Both the position numbers and the translations under genes were made by a program. From positions 1 through 64,000 of the forward strand of contig JBNGIQ010009489.1 of NCBI GenBank assembly GCA_049999765.1: a DNA stretch of 64,000 bases, written 5' to 3'. Source of the DNA: Phaeoceros laevis. Its lineage: Eukaryota; Anthocerotophyta; Anthocerotopsida; Notothyladales. Shown piece after piece: positions 1-10,383 of this stretch (the first letter of the stretch is position 1; each line of letters starts with the position of its first letter). The notes under the pieces are model-generated. The model did no database searches and was not told the origin of the DNA. It saw nothing but the letters and a program-made list of their open reading frames with translations.

Positions 1-8
1 ATAGTTTG

Positions 9-60
9 AGCTTGAGGGGGAGTGTTAGAAATCAAGCTCCCTTAATGGGTGAGTTATGCT
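9..60 (+). mobile_element. Ty1/copia polypurine tract and start of 3' LTR (remnant)
   Basis: A purine-rich tract (AGCTTGAGGGGGAG, 9-22) is followed directly by TGTTAGAA at 23. This is the usual junction between the polypurine tract and the 3' LTR of plant Ty1/copia elements. The body of the element would lie left of the window. I could not place the far end of the LTR, so the coordinates cover only the recognisable junction. Confidence 0.5.
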
Positions 61-1325
61 AAGTGTGTTACTTTAATACATTACATAAAGTGAGCTAGGG
101 CACGGTTGCCCTTACCCCCATTTTCACAGGTCCAGCAATGGGAGGGCCTGTGGAGGGCAAGCCCCCTTTCCCACCAAGACTCCTCCGGTGGTGCCAGTTA
201 TGTCCAAAGAGCAATTGGAAACATTGCGCAAGCAAATTTCTGTGTATGCCACACTGTGTAGCCAGCTTGTGGAATTGCGGCGCAGGTCCAACCCTGAGGA
301 GCGGCATGCGCATCATACTTACAGCTTTCTTGTGCCGGAGATGACATACTCGCTGCTCATCATATCATATTTGGCTCCAATAGCAGCATACACCTCAGGC
401 ACAGGGCGTGCGGTTTCCCGAAATGTTCCTCTTACATCCACTAGCCAGGCATCGCATGACAGAGGGCCTGACGCAGCCTCACTTACTGTTCATCTAGTTG
501 GCACAGGTCAGTCAGGGGCGACATGTTTCACCATTCTCAGCAATTATGTTTTGCATGACCGAAGTTAGCAGTACCTCAGCTGGAAGAAGAATGCCACTGT
601 CTGCAAATTAGCTGCATTTTTTCATAACACTGCATGCTTGCCGTGCAGTCCCCTTCCCGGGCATAAGAAGAAATTAACGCATTCCACGACACCACATCAG
701 TCTCAGACAGTTCATCAAAAATAATCTGGGCATCCACCTTGCTTGCACGTCACCCAAATGCACTGATCAGAGTGGGCAGACATTGGCAGAAAAACACGCA
801 GATTTTGAACAGTTGAGTCATAGTTGCCGTTTCACCTCCAGGTTTGACGTTCAGGAGCATCTGTCAGCTGCAGTTTGCAGCAAGCATGTGAGGTTGTCAT
901 GATTTGAGTTGATTTCGGTAATGTGAACGCTACCATGTGTGACAGAATCATGAGGCTCTTAGAACTGTGGAGGACTGCTTTGCGAATGGTGCAACGGTTT
1001 TTCCACATGTCTTTGTCTCAAAGACATTGCACTTAGTGACACCAGCAATCTATAGGGCCACTACTCTTGGTGAGTCTACTCTACTGAGATGTTCGGTTCC
1101 TACTAAATTCGTTCTTCCATGAGTCAACCAAGACAGCAACACAAGATGAAGAATACCAAAAAAGCAAGGTCGGAAATTGGAAATTCCGGGCCCAGAAATT
1201 GTGCGAAGGAAGTTCCAGAACCTAGGACGATATCTACTCATAGCCCCAAGAGGGAGAATGCCTGCAAGCACCACACCAAAATCTCAACCTCGAGGACTGC
1301 TTCGTGAAGATGTTGTGGTCATGAG
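61..1325. other. No recognisable gene
   Basis: The left part may be LTR sequence continuing from the copia junction. Short open frames occur on both strands, but none shows a domain, codon pattern or splice structure that I can support. The right end is the 3' flank of the minus-strand gene R1. Confidence 0.5.
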
Positions 1326-2747
1326 TCATAGGATGTAGCGAATTAAACCTGTGATGACAGCCCTGCAAGTAGGACAGGTATTGCTAGTTTTCCGGAGTGT
1401 CTCCACACAATCCTCGCAGTAGTGGGCATGGGAACATGGGAAAACTATCACATTGTGCGGCTTTTCCATGCAAATGTGACAAGCCTGGGCCTCTTCTCGA
1501 GTAGCAGCTTGAAGCTGCACCTTTTCTTCATCAAACTTTTGGCGCAAGAGCACCTTTTCTTCATCAAATTGCGACCGAGCTTCTGCCACCGCCCGGACCT
1601 TTTCGACTGCAAACCTGAGGCGATCTAATGTTGCAGTTGCCTCGACTCTGTCCTTCTCTGCCTGCAAACGAGAAACATACTTGACCAGGTTGAGTTTCTG
1701 TGACCCTTCGTCCTCAAAATCCTCTTGTAAATCGGACACTGCCGGCTTGCTGAGTGCGGTCACCTGAACTTGTACCTCATCAACTCCTGCTGTCTCTCTC
1801 TCCTTTCTTTTCAGAGAAAAGTGACACCTGCACCTCATCAACTCTTGCTGTCTCTCTCTCCTTTCTTTTCCTAGAGAAAAGTAGCTCAGAAGTGTTGCTA
1901 TGTGGGGTGTGCTGGGGCCATCCGAGGATGGCTCTAGCCTCCATGTCCAGCCACTGCTCTTCATGCTTTGGCTTATAGCTCAGGCCTTGTGCAGTTACCA
2001 TGAGTGCATACGCCCACGCCTTCAATTCGGACAAGGCTTTCTTCCTAGTTCCCCTGCTCCTCCACTTATCAGTAGAATTCCATTTACACATCCAAGACAG
2101 AAGCTGTTGTTGACCGGCCATCAGAACCTCCGTAGAGTCTTCACCGCTCCATTCACCTGCGTATAGCTTCTTGCGCGCTTCATACTCCTTGCACACTTTT
2201 AACTTGCGTACCAAATCAACTGGTACCTCCGCCTCCATCCAATCGTCCACTTTCATCTCCCATATGCGTTTGTTGCAATCATACGTCTTAGCCCACATGA
2301 CCTGCATTTTGTCACGGGCGCGACCCAATGATACCGCAACCGGGGCAGCATTAGCTTTCTTGCACAGACCAACCTTGTTAAAACTCTCCATGTCGTAATA
2401 CGGAAACATATGGCCCACCGGCAAGCAGCCAAAAAGCTGGCTAAGCTCATCCAACCATAAGGATGTTGCGACCAATGCACTGGTGGGAAACAAACCTTCA
2501 ACACACCTGGCCTGAGCCGGCCCGATTTCTGCAACCCACCAAGCAACCATTAGAGGGAAAACCGCGTGACCGCAAACATGCATGTGGAGAAAGGCGTACT
2601 TACCTTCCCTGACCACAAACATGCATGAGGAGAAAGACGCACAAGTTTACCTTTCCTGTTCCTCTCGAGTCTTGCCTTAGCTTCAGCCATGGCATCCTGC
2701 CATTGCTCCTCTATGTCTTTTGGCACCATGTCTGCTTGTTTCAGCAT
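1326..2747 (-). pseudogene. R1: RING-finger protein of the R family (B type), frameshifted
   Basis: Exon 1 is 2651-2747 (32 codons plus one base) and encodes the family's opening helix with W..A...A.ARLERNRKG. A phase-1 intron follows, and exon 2 runs 2528-1326. Exon 2 begins with the helical domain (ATSLWLDELSQLFGCLPVG) and later has WLDMEARAIL. It then shifts frame inside a 58-bp direct duplication at 1774-1882, and the other frame continues with a coiled coil and an intact C-terminal C3HC4 RING (CHIC...CSHAHYC..C...CPTC) ending RYIL. Family knowledge: a RING of this type usually recruits an E2 for ubiquitin transfer. Closest relative here is R8, which shares the SHAHYCEDC RING. No sensible intron bridges the two frames, because the GT..AG pairs there are under 40 bp. 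It is therefore a broken gene, unless the duplication is an assembly error. Confidence 0.65.
1774..1882. repeat. 58-bp direct duplication inside R1
   Basis: Two near-identical copies of a block containing ACCTCATCAACTC and a CT-rich run start at 1774 and 1832. The unit is 58 bp, which is not a multiple of three, so the duplication itself explains the frame change in R1. Confidence 0.75.
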
Positions 2748-3387
2748 CGATCCTCGAAATTAACGGATGCTCTGTGAGATGTAGGAAACTTCCAAGGACC
2801 GGAGGCGCTGTGCCAACCAAAGGACAACCACCTCGCTCCCAGCCCTTCTCCTCTCAAGCTCTTGGGCAGTAGACCAGACTTCCGCTTCGCCATGGCATTG
2901 GCATTTTCCCGTTTGCCGGCATTGTAAATAGCCTCCGATTCCAGTATCACTGCTGCGCTGTTGGGAAGTGATGCCGCCTCGGTGCCGCACAAGGCCTAAG
3001 AAAGGAGGAAGGAGCGTAATCCCAAGGGAAGGACGAGTTAGAGAGAGGAGGGTGTACGAACAGACTGCAACGACATGAGTTCTCGCTTCAGCAGAGCGTG
3101 AACTACGGTTTCAGGACTCTAGTTTTAACCTCCTGACATAATTTGTGTGTGCCAGACTGCCAGTGATTGGAGCAAGAAACCCTCCATGATAGGGAGATCG
3201 AGAAGCGAGGTCTCCTTGCAATTGCCAGTCGAAAAAGACGCTCTTCGCTAATGAGTGAGAAGGCGACATCGATTCTTCTTCTCTGCACAGTGGATATGCC
3301 TTCATTGGCCACCGCCATCGGTTTCCGACAACCTGTTCTGGACAATTGCTGCTTTCAAGGGCACAGTCTTGGCGCTTGTGGGCATAC

Positions 3388-3716
3388 ATGTCGCAGGAGG
3401 TGCTTGGATGGAAAGAGGGAGGAAGCACTCACCGTGGCAGCAGTGGCCAGGTCTTGAAAATTTGCAAAGAAAGAAGGGTGGTGAGCGTTTCTATCCTTCC
3501 TTGTGCAGTGGCTCCTTTCTTAGCAGGCAGGCAGGCCCAGGCCTACAGGTAGGTCATTGCTGAATTCTGAGCAATGAATTGTAATCCGAAGTTTGATTGC
3601 AAATTCGCAGAAGCTAAAGGGCATATGGCGGACAGGAAGCGCAGCATCCTTGCCGCCTTCGAGGCCAGGATGAATGGGGGTGCAAACCAGCAGCACCTGA
3701 AGAAAAAAATGCACAA
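3388..3716 (+). pseudogene. R-family relic: exon 1 and start of exon 2, paralogous to R3
   Basis: From ATG 3388 the sequence matches the first exon of R3 at 7147 (MSQE.LGWKE...), but two 4-base insertions break the frame. It also matches the R3 intron and the start of its exon 2 up to FEARM (about 3610-3675). After that the homology stops, next to the 3' end of R2 on the other strand. The upstream flank (about 3245-3387) also matches the R3 upstream flank (about 7005-7146), so the promoter was copied too. It is a truncated duplicate, not a working gene. Confidence 0.75.
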
Positions 3717-3731
3717 GCTAGCAATTGGCAA

Positions 3732-5252
3732 TCATACAATGTACCGAACTGTGCCTATAATGGCGGCTCTGCATGTGGGACAAGTATCTTGAGTTTTGCG
3801 GTGCTTGTCCAAGCAGTTCGAGCAGTAATGCGCATGGGAACAAGGATAAATGACCACGTTGTGGGGGGTTTCCAGACAAATCTTGCAAGACTCTGCTTCT
3901 TCTCGTGCTTCTGCTGCAACCTGGGCCCTCTCACTGTCAAACTTCCTCTTAGCCGCCTCTTCAATCTGCGCCTTCTGGAGTTCAAATTTGTGTAGACAGG
4001 CTGCTGCTGCTGCTGCTTGAACGTCCGCCTCCTTGAGCTTTGCCTGCAAACAGGAAATTTGGGTTTGAAGCCTGTCTTGACAAGCTGCTGTCACTGCTTG
4101 GATGTCCGCCTGTGCCTTGCTTTCAACTCTTGCAAGCTCTGCACTTGCTGCTGCCTTTTCTGCTGTCAAACTTGAGATCTCGTTGGCCATCTTCAGCTTC
4201 TCACAATTTGCCAACGCCTCCTGTACTTTCGACACTGCCTTGCGCAACGACTTGCAACTTGATTTTATCTCAGCTTTCATGTCGGCCACATCTTTTATGG
4301 CTGGTCTGTCGCACCCTTCTGATACCATACGGGCAATGGCAGACTGATAAGCCCTTACACCTTCGTTAAAACGCTGTCTGTGAGCCACCAGCTGGTGGGA
4401 CAGGGACTGGTCACCGCATCCACTTCGGTTCAAGGCTGTGTGCACCACCTTCAGGCTGTCGGCGTCCGACTCCTTCCTCTTTTTCGACGGGGAAGTTTGT
4501 GGCAGAGGAGCTTGCCTCTGGTCAGGATCAGCTCTGTTATCTCGGAGGGTCATGGCTTCTGCGCGCATCACCTTCAAGCAGCTACTGAGAAGCAGGCCAA
4601 TTTTCCTTTGCTGAACAAGCTGGCGCGGCCATAGACCTCCAGAAGCATCAACAACCCATGCTTGGCGCCAAGTTTCCAGCTGCTGATCAATCTGTTCCAT
4701 TGTGCAACCAACAGATTGCATGTTGCAACCGAACCTTGCAACTTGCTTCCACAGTATTACCTTACGGGACATGTGATCGGGCACCAAGTCCTGTTCCTGG
4801 ATGTCAAACACCGGGTCCTTGCCCTGGTGCCCCAGCATCAACTTGACTCGCTGAAACTCAATCACCTCAGCGTGTCTCTCAAGGGCAGCCTTGCTGTTCA
4901 GAAGGGGCCACCAGCGTTGTTTCCCAGTGACCGCATCCCGGTCACCCACGGGTATCCCTGGCCGTCCCAGGAATTCGCTAGGTTTCTGGGAAGCAACCAA
5001 AGTGGCGAGCAGGGTGCTCCAGTTTACCTGCAGTGTGGCGAAGTTGACCACGGGATTCAGAATTCGGAGTGTCCTCTGAGCCTCCTCCAACGTTTCGCGG
5101 AGTGTGGCGGCGTTGGAAGTGTTTGCGAACTGCCTGGCGCTTACTTCTCCATAGCATGAATACAGGCTTCTGGTCAGGGGCACGCGGAAGGCAGGTCCAA
5201 GCTCCTCAATCCAAAGGCAGATTGCCAGTGTCATCTCCGGTGGGAAGTCCAT
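3732..5252 (-). CDS. R2: RING-finger protein of the R family, long coiled coil (B type)
   Basis: A single long open frame of 506 residues from the ATG at 5252. It starts with the helical domain (LAICLWIEELGPAFRVPL) and continues through a divergent middle. A basic patch SPSKKRKE near residue 265 may be a nuclear localisation signal. A long Ala/Gln/Lys-rich coiled coil spans roughly residues 330-450. The C-terminal RING has ligands C456, C459, C471, H473, C477, C480, C491 and C494 and ends GTVRYIV. All eight zinc ligands are present, so E3 ubiquitin-ligase activity is the family-based expectation. A 3' splice-like CCTCCAG lies just before the start, so a short upstream exon like that of its paralogs may exist. 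I could not find one in 5.3-5.7 kb, and the N terminus is uncertain. It is the only member with an intact frame in the first 6 kb. Confidence 0.75.
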   Translation of the reverse strand: MDFPPEMTLAICLWIEELGPAFRVPLTRSLYSCYGEVSARQFANTSNAATLRETLEEAQRTLRILNPVVNFATLQVNWSTLLATLVASQKPSEFLGRPGIPVGDRDAVTGKQRWWPLLNSKAALERHAEVIEFQRVKLMLGHQGKDPVFDIQEQDLVPDHMSRKVILWKQVARFGCNMQSVGCTMEQIDQQLETWRQAWVVDASGGLWPRQLVQQRKIGLLLSSCLKVMRAEAMTLRDNRADPDQRQAPLPQTSPSKKRKESDADSLKVVHTALNRSGCGDQSLSHQLVAHRQRFNEGVRAYQSAIARMVSEGCDRPAIKDVADMKAEIKSSCKSLRKAVSKVQEALANCEKLKMANEISSLTAEKAAASAELARVESKAQADIQAVTAACQDRLQTQISCLQAKLKEADVQAAAAAACLHKFELQKAQIEEAAKRKFDSERAQVAAEAREEAESCKICLETPHNVVIYPCSHAHYCSNCLDKHRKTQDTCPTCRAAIIGTVRYIV

Positions 5253-5259
5253 GCTGTCT

Positions 5260-6220
5260 GGAGGCAACAACAGGGTTGTGTAGTCTAGGGATTAGACTAG
5301 CACAGGTCTCCAAATTCTAGATAGATTCATGAATTGGAAGTGAGGAATTGAGCAGAATGACGAGATGAGCACAAGTGGCAGTCGTGAGCTCACCACGGGC
5401 TTGGAGGCGTTCTGCCGGGGGCAAGATGGACTTGAGGGCTCACGTGAGCTCACGATTCTTGTTCAAGGTTGTTCCTCCGCAGGCAATCAAGTCTCGTGAC
5501 CGAAATTAAGCGGCTTCTCATCCTGACAATTCCCTTCAAGTTCTCCTCTCCTGGTCGCGACATCGAGACCCTCCCGTCGAAGTCCTGGACAGCTGGGTGG
5601 GCATGAGCTTCGCCAGACGCTGCCGAGATCTTTCCCTCCAGAGCGTGAAAGAATGCAGACCCTAAAATTGCGTCATTTGAACGACGGCGTGCGATGTCTC
5701 GGCGGCGGTACGGCCTTCGATCCGGATTCGGAAGCTATTTCGGGAGGCGATCCGGAAGCAGAGAGCCAACGTAACGGGGACATCGCTGGACGCCCAAACT
5801 AGTAAACTGGCAGACCTAACCGAGGTGGTAGACTTCGAGATGCAGGAGGTGAAGTCATATTTCATGGGAAGAAGATACCAGATGAGAGCTTTGCGGGTGG
5901 AGCATCGATGCTCATTCATGAGCCGACGAGAAGGCTGGTATACTTAGCACTGTGAACTGAACCTTTGTCAGCAGGTGATGATGATGATGAGGAAGAAAGC
6001 TACAAACCTTGGCGGTAGTCTGGATATTTGTCAGCCGTACTGTGGCCTCATGAAACCACCATGGCCAGAATGGACAAATCTGAACCAGTTGCCAGTTACT
6101 CCCGCGTTGCTCAGAAAGAGTTTCCATGGCACCCGGGGAGTCACTGTGGCGAACATGGCATGTGTACCGCCCTCTTGGAGTAACCGGGAACATTTCAAAG
6201 TGACTGTGAATCGTTACGTC
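5260..6220. other. No confident gene; one unassigned open stretch
   Basis: A plus-strand frame at about 5689-5945 reads as a basic helical peptide (RKLFREAIRKQR...) without a start codon. It could be a decayed upstream part of the relic at 6.2-6.7 kb, but the similarity is too weak to claim. Otherwise I see nothing. Confidence 0.3.
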
Positions 6221-6224
6221 TCTG

Positions 6225-6730
6225 CACCAGGTGGAGGACGTCGCTGCAACAGACTCAGAGAAGCTTGCCTTTCTAGATGTGAGAGAAGTGCGAGCTGAGA
6301 TCACCAGGGCATCACAGTTTGTTTGTATCAAGTTCCATCAGGTTCGCAAAATTTTAGAGGTGCCCACACGGTTACTGGGTTGCAGGTGGAGGAGAGGCTC
6401 AATGCAGATCGGGACAGGGGTTGAAAGCTGAGAAGGCTCAAGCTGAAACAGAAATCTCGCTCACCCTGGATGCTCACAAGGCCAGCTCATCGAGACAGCC
6501 GCTTGGCTGTAACCTGAGATCGAGGCGTCCCAGCTTGAAGCAGCCTTGAATTCATGCGAGAAGGCGCAACTTGGAGGAGGAGAAGAAATGCTTTAAATTT
6601 ACTTGCAGCTTAACCTGTAGCACAAACAGCTCAGGCTGAACAAGGTTGCCGGATGTGTCTTGAAGTCTCACACAATGTGCTCATTTCCCCCTCTTCCCAA
6701 GCCCATTACTGTAAATCGCTGCCTTGAGGT
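6225..6730 (+). pseudogene. R-family relic: coiled coil and RING remains (R2-like)
   Basis: The peptide at 6228-6312 (VEDVAATDSEKL...REVRAEI) resembles the R2 coiled coil. Near 6640-6705 the reading CRMCLEVSHNVLISPSSQAHYC aligns with the B-type RING CxxC...CSHAHYC, but the third Cys and the His are lost. Several stops separate the pieces. It lies on the strand opposite to R2 and next to it. Confidence 0.6.
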
Positions 6731-7146
6731 GTAGGAGGCATACTTGCACGGTAGTGAATCAAAAAGGATCCAGGGCAAACACAGTACTTAGTGCCCACGG
6801 TGATAGATGTATACACTTCGATAGACAATAGCTATCTGAAGAAGGTTTCCGATGTTTCCTCTGCCATAATGTATGCTAAATCATGTAGTCCAATCTCAAA
6901 ATGCAATGATTGAAAAGGCGTTTCGATCAGAATCAATCAGAATCAATCACCAGCACGATCCGTTTTAAATACGACGGAGACGGGTGACTAACTGGCTTCC
7001 CGTCATGAGTGAGTGCCAGCGACATCGATTCTGCTACTTTGCACAGCCGAGTATGCCCTTCCCTTCCCTGGCCACCGCCATCGGTTTCCGACAACCAGTT
7101 CTGGCCAATTGATGCTTGAGAAAAATCTTGGCGCTTGTGGGCATAC

Positions 7147-8279
7147 ATGTCGCAGGAGGCGCTTGGATGGAAAGAGGAAGCACTCACCGTGGCAGCAGTA
7201 GCCAGGTCAAATTTGCAAAGGAAGAAGGATGGTAAGCGTTTCTATCTCTCCTTGTGCAATCACTCCCCGTTGAAGCAAGCAGGCAGGCCTCTGGGCTGTA
7301 GGTCATTGCTGAATTGCAAGCAATGGATTGTAATCCAACGTTTGGCTGCAAATTGGCAGAAGCTAAAGCGCATAGGGCGGACAGGAAGCGCAGCATCCTT
7401 GCCGCCTTCGAAGCCAGGATGCACGGGGATGCAAATCTGCACAGCCAGGTCCCCATGGACGATACCAACGTCCAAGAGCTTCTGCGGCACTCGGACAAGG
7501 CAGCATTCGTCTGGCTGGACGAGCTGGGGCCTGCATTCCGAATGCCTCTGGAGGGGCACGTGGCCCCGTCCTACACCAGCGTGAACGACTTCACCGTGGC
7601 AATCCTGGACCACGCCAACAGCGCCCTGGTGACCAAGACTCTCGCAGATTCTCAGCACAAGTTTGTGGGGGAAGCGGACGGGATCCTCCCGCTGCCTGTG
7701 GTGGAAGGAATGGTGTCCTACTTCCAGGCCCAGCACAGGATGGACAGAATGGGCTTGAAGGAGATGAAGCGCAAGGTCCGGCTCTGGCAGCTGCTGGCAG
7801 GCACCTCCGACAACCGCCCAGCCCCGTCCTCCCAGCGCGTGGTGGGCATGCTCGGGACCTGGCAATCCGCCTGGGCTTGCCATGACGACTTGGCGAGATG
7901 GAATGCCGAGAGGTTCCAGCGCCGGGAGATTTGCAAGCAGGTGGCGGATGCTGCTGACATTTTGAAGATGCTGACGGATGCGTTCAGCTGGAGCTCGGAG
8001 AACCAGGAGGAGTGGCTGGACTTGGAGGCTGAGCGACTGATGAGCTTGCCCTTGAACCTGCCTGATGCGGGGAGCAGGAGGAAGAGGGAAGTGGTAGGTG
8101 TGGCAAGGTATGAGGAGGAGAAGTCCAAGTGGGCGGCAGAAATGGAGGCACTGGTGACGGAGAAGGAGAGGATCGAGGCAGAGAGGCTGAAATTGGAAAA
8201 AGAGGTAGTTTCACTCAAACACTGGGTGGCTATAGGAAAGGATGTGATAGATTCACTGCGGTCTAGACAATCCAAGTAG
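7147..8279 (+). CDS. R3: R-family protein without a RING finger
   Basis: Exons 7147-7231 and 7360-8279 join in phase 1 to give 334 residues. Exon 1 encodes MSQEALGWKEEALTVAAVAR and RKKD. Exon 2 gives ILAAFEARM, then the helical domain (AAFVWLDELGPAFRMPLEG; DFTVAILDHANSALVTKTL), the WQSAWACHDD...RREICK block and WLDLEAERLM. A basic SRRKRE patch and the start of a coiled coil follow, and the protein stops there. The RING that its paralogs carry after the coiled coil is absent, and no RING can be read downstream in any frame to 8.45 kb. With intact splice sites and frame it may be a working protein that binds partners or dimerises with full-length relatives without ligase activity. It could also be a recent truncation. 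Codons and domain are the best-preserved match to the family consensus in this window. Confidence 0.75.
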
Positions 8280-8940
8280 CCAGCCATCGAACTTGAGCTT
8301 TCAAGTGCACGTTGCATTCATCTTAAACAGGTAGGGTGTTTCCTGAAGGAACTGGGTATTTTTTCTTCTTCACATCTAGTAAGATGTGCGAGTTCATCTT
8401 TGGTTGTTTCGGCTTCGGTGTGCTTCGGTGTTCAATAATATAGCTTGCTGTCTGCAACCCACGGCTCCCCATCAAAATATGAACTGAGTGCTCTGCAAAA
8501 CTTCTGTATTCTTTTTGTTACGTACGTAGACCTATGGAGACTGAAACCGACCTGGAGGGGGGCATCAAGGTGGAGCCCTTGCTTGGTACGTCTGAACCTA
8601 CAACCATCTCGATTCTCCGTCGAAAGAAAAGGTTTTGTGCTCTGGGCCTTTTGGTTTGACGTTTCTGTGCTTGTGGTGGTGAATGAGAGGACAATCCTAT
8701 TTCAAATTGCAGAAAATTGATCAGTTGCAATGTCTAAAATAGTCTCCTAGTGGTAAACCAATTCAGTCTGCTATTGCCTGATCAGCTGCAAGTCTCCTAC
8801 CGCCTCTCACTGGTCTGCCTATTCTGCCTGCTATTGCCTGCGGTACACTCGATAAAGAAACATAAACTGTAAAGCACAACTGTACATCTATGATAGATCC
8901 CATATACAAGGAGCACCGGTTAACAAGGGATGCCTATCGG
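8280..8940. other. No gene seen
   Basis: This is the 3' flank shared by R3 and the convergent minus-strand F-box-like gene. I see no domain, repeat or RNA signal. Confidence 0.5.
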
Positions 8941-10383
8941 CTACAGGATCACTGCTCTCATGATTTCATCAACATCTTCCAGATCCGACTCCGACATGTC
9001 CCTCATGACTTCCAGTAACGTCGCGTCGGTAATGATGTCTTCATTATCACTACCTTCATCATCGCAGTCCAAGGTCCAGCTACCTCCTGCAAACCATTAT
9101 TTATGCAACCGATTGTGAGATTCGAGTTTCCCATCACAGTTTTGACGCCCACCCACAAAATGCACAATGTGCCAGTTCTGACAAAATGTATGTGCTTGCC
9201 GAAAAAAAAACATACCAGTTGTGCAAAGCACGTCGGCATGGTCTACCGCACCCTCAGCCACCTCGACAGGAATTCCTGAACCACTGGCATTGCCTGAATG
9301 TCGGATGTAGAAGTCCCCATCTTGGCTGCTGAAGATCTGACCGCTCACTCCGCTTACTCGGACTCCATGGTCCAGAGAGGAGTCACAGTTCTCCTCCTTC
9401 AGGATCTGGAAAAGCTCAGCTGGCATCACGGCCACTCTGCCAGAGTTGGTGATGTCAGCACTCACATTCCCCTCGCGAGACCCGCGGAAAACTTCGTAGG
9501 CGGTTTCGTCCAAGCCGTAAGTGGTGGAGACAATGGCACAGCTGACTCCACGGTAGGTCACAACGAGGTCGGTCAGCCCGTGCCTGGTGAGTGTCTCTTG
9601 GAACTCTGCCTGGCGACCCCAATTCCTGGTGAAGAAGATTTGAAGCCTGCCACAAAGACAAACAAAACATCGGTTCCTGCATTCCAAGACGTCCTAAACA
9701 GAGCCACAGTCCACACGTACTGCAACAGAGGCAGGAAAATCTGGAGCAGCAGCTCCCATGTTCCAAACTTGGACTTACGGGTCAAGAATGACAATGTCGC
9801 CAGAGAAGGATAAGCCGCCAGCAAGAGGTCTGGTGCTGACAACGCCAGTCTTGGCGGCCATGTAATTCCATTTCCAGCTTTGCTCGTCGTCAGCTTTGCA
9901 GATGCCCTGGTTGGAAGCATGGTGTTCCCAGATCTCGTCCGACGAAAAGACCTGGTGGTAGTTTTTGTTCACCTGCTCAAAGCATCACGGCGTGCAACAT
10001 TCAGCTTTTCTCGCACAAGCAGAAGAGCTTGTCACTTAACATCACAGCAGGCTACGGTGACCTAGACGCAAGCCAAAAGGACACACAGGGACAGGACGCT
10101 CCACACTCACCTGTGCTAAGGCGCAGATGTCGGAAACCGACAGTCGGGATGAGACAGCCTTGAGGATCTTGGCGTCCAAGCTCTCCAGGCAGCCAATATC
10201 TACACTGCTGACCTTCTTCACAGCCTGCTCGCTCCGGCCAGGAGTGCACGGAGCTGCTGCAGGGGTAGCAGGAGCAGTATCCCGCCAGAAACCCGTGCGA
10301 AGCTTCTTGCTTTGGCGGTATCCATCAAAAAACTCGGCATCCGTCTGAAGAGAAGGAACCGATCTGGCAGTCTTGCCTACCAT
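8941..10383 (-). CDS. F-box-like protein of unknown function
   Basis: Four exons (10383-10111, 9972-9779, 9646-9216, 9086-8941), all with GT..AG introns and matching phases, give 347 residues. An in-frame ATG at 10473 would add 30. The N-terminal third is low in structure. The stretch CLESLDAKILKAVSSRLSV followed by ALAQVNKNYHQVFSSDEIWEHH has the layout of an F-box: leucine-rich first helix, then the V.K.....W pattern. That would bind SKP1 in an SCF ubiquitin ligase. The central part (roughly residues 150-290) is a globular region I do not recognise, with TDLVVTYRGVSCAIVSTTYG and GRVAVMPAELFQIL. The C terminus is strongly acidic. The gene model is well supported by phase; the F-box call is moderate. 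Confidence 0.7.

Noticed and set aside
188-568. 126-codon open frame on the plus strand
   Set aside because: Overlapping frames of similar length exist on the other strand, there is no domain, and it may lie in LTR sequence.
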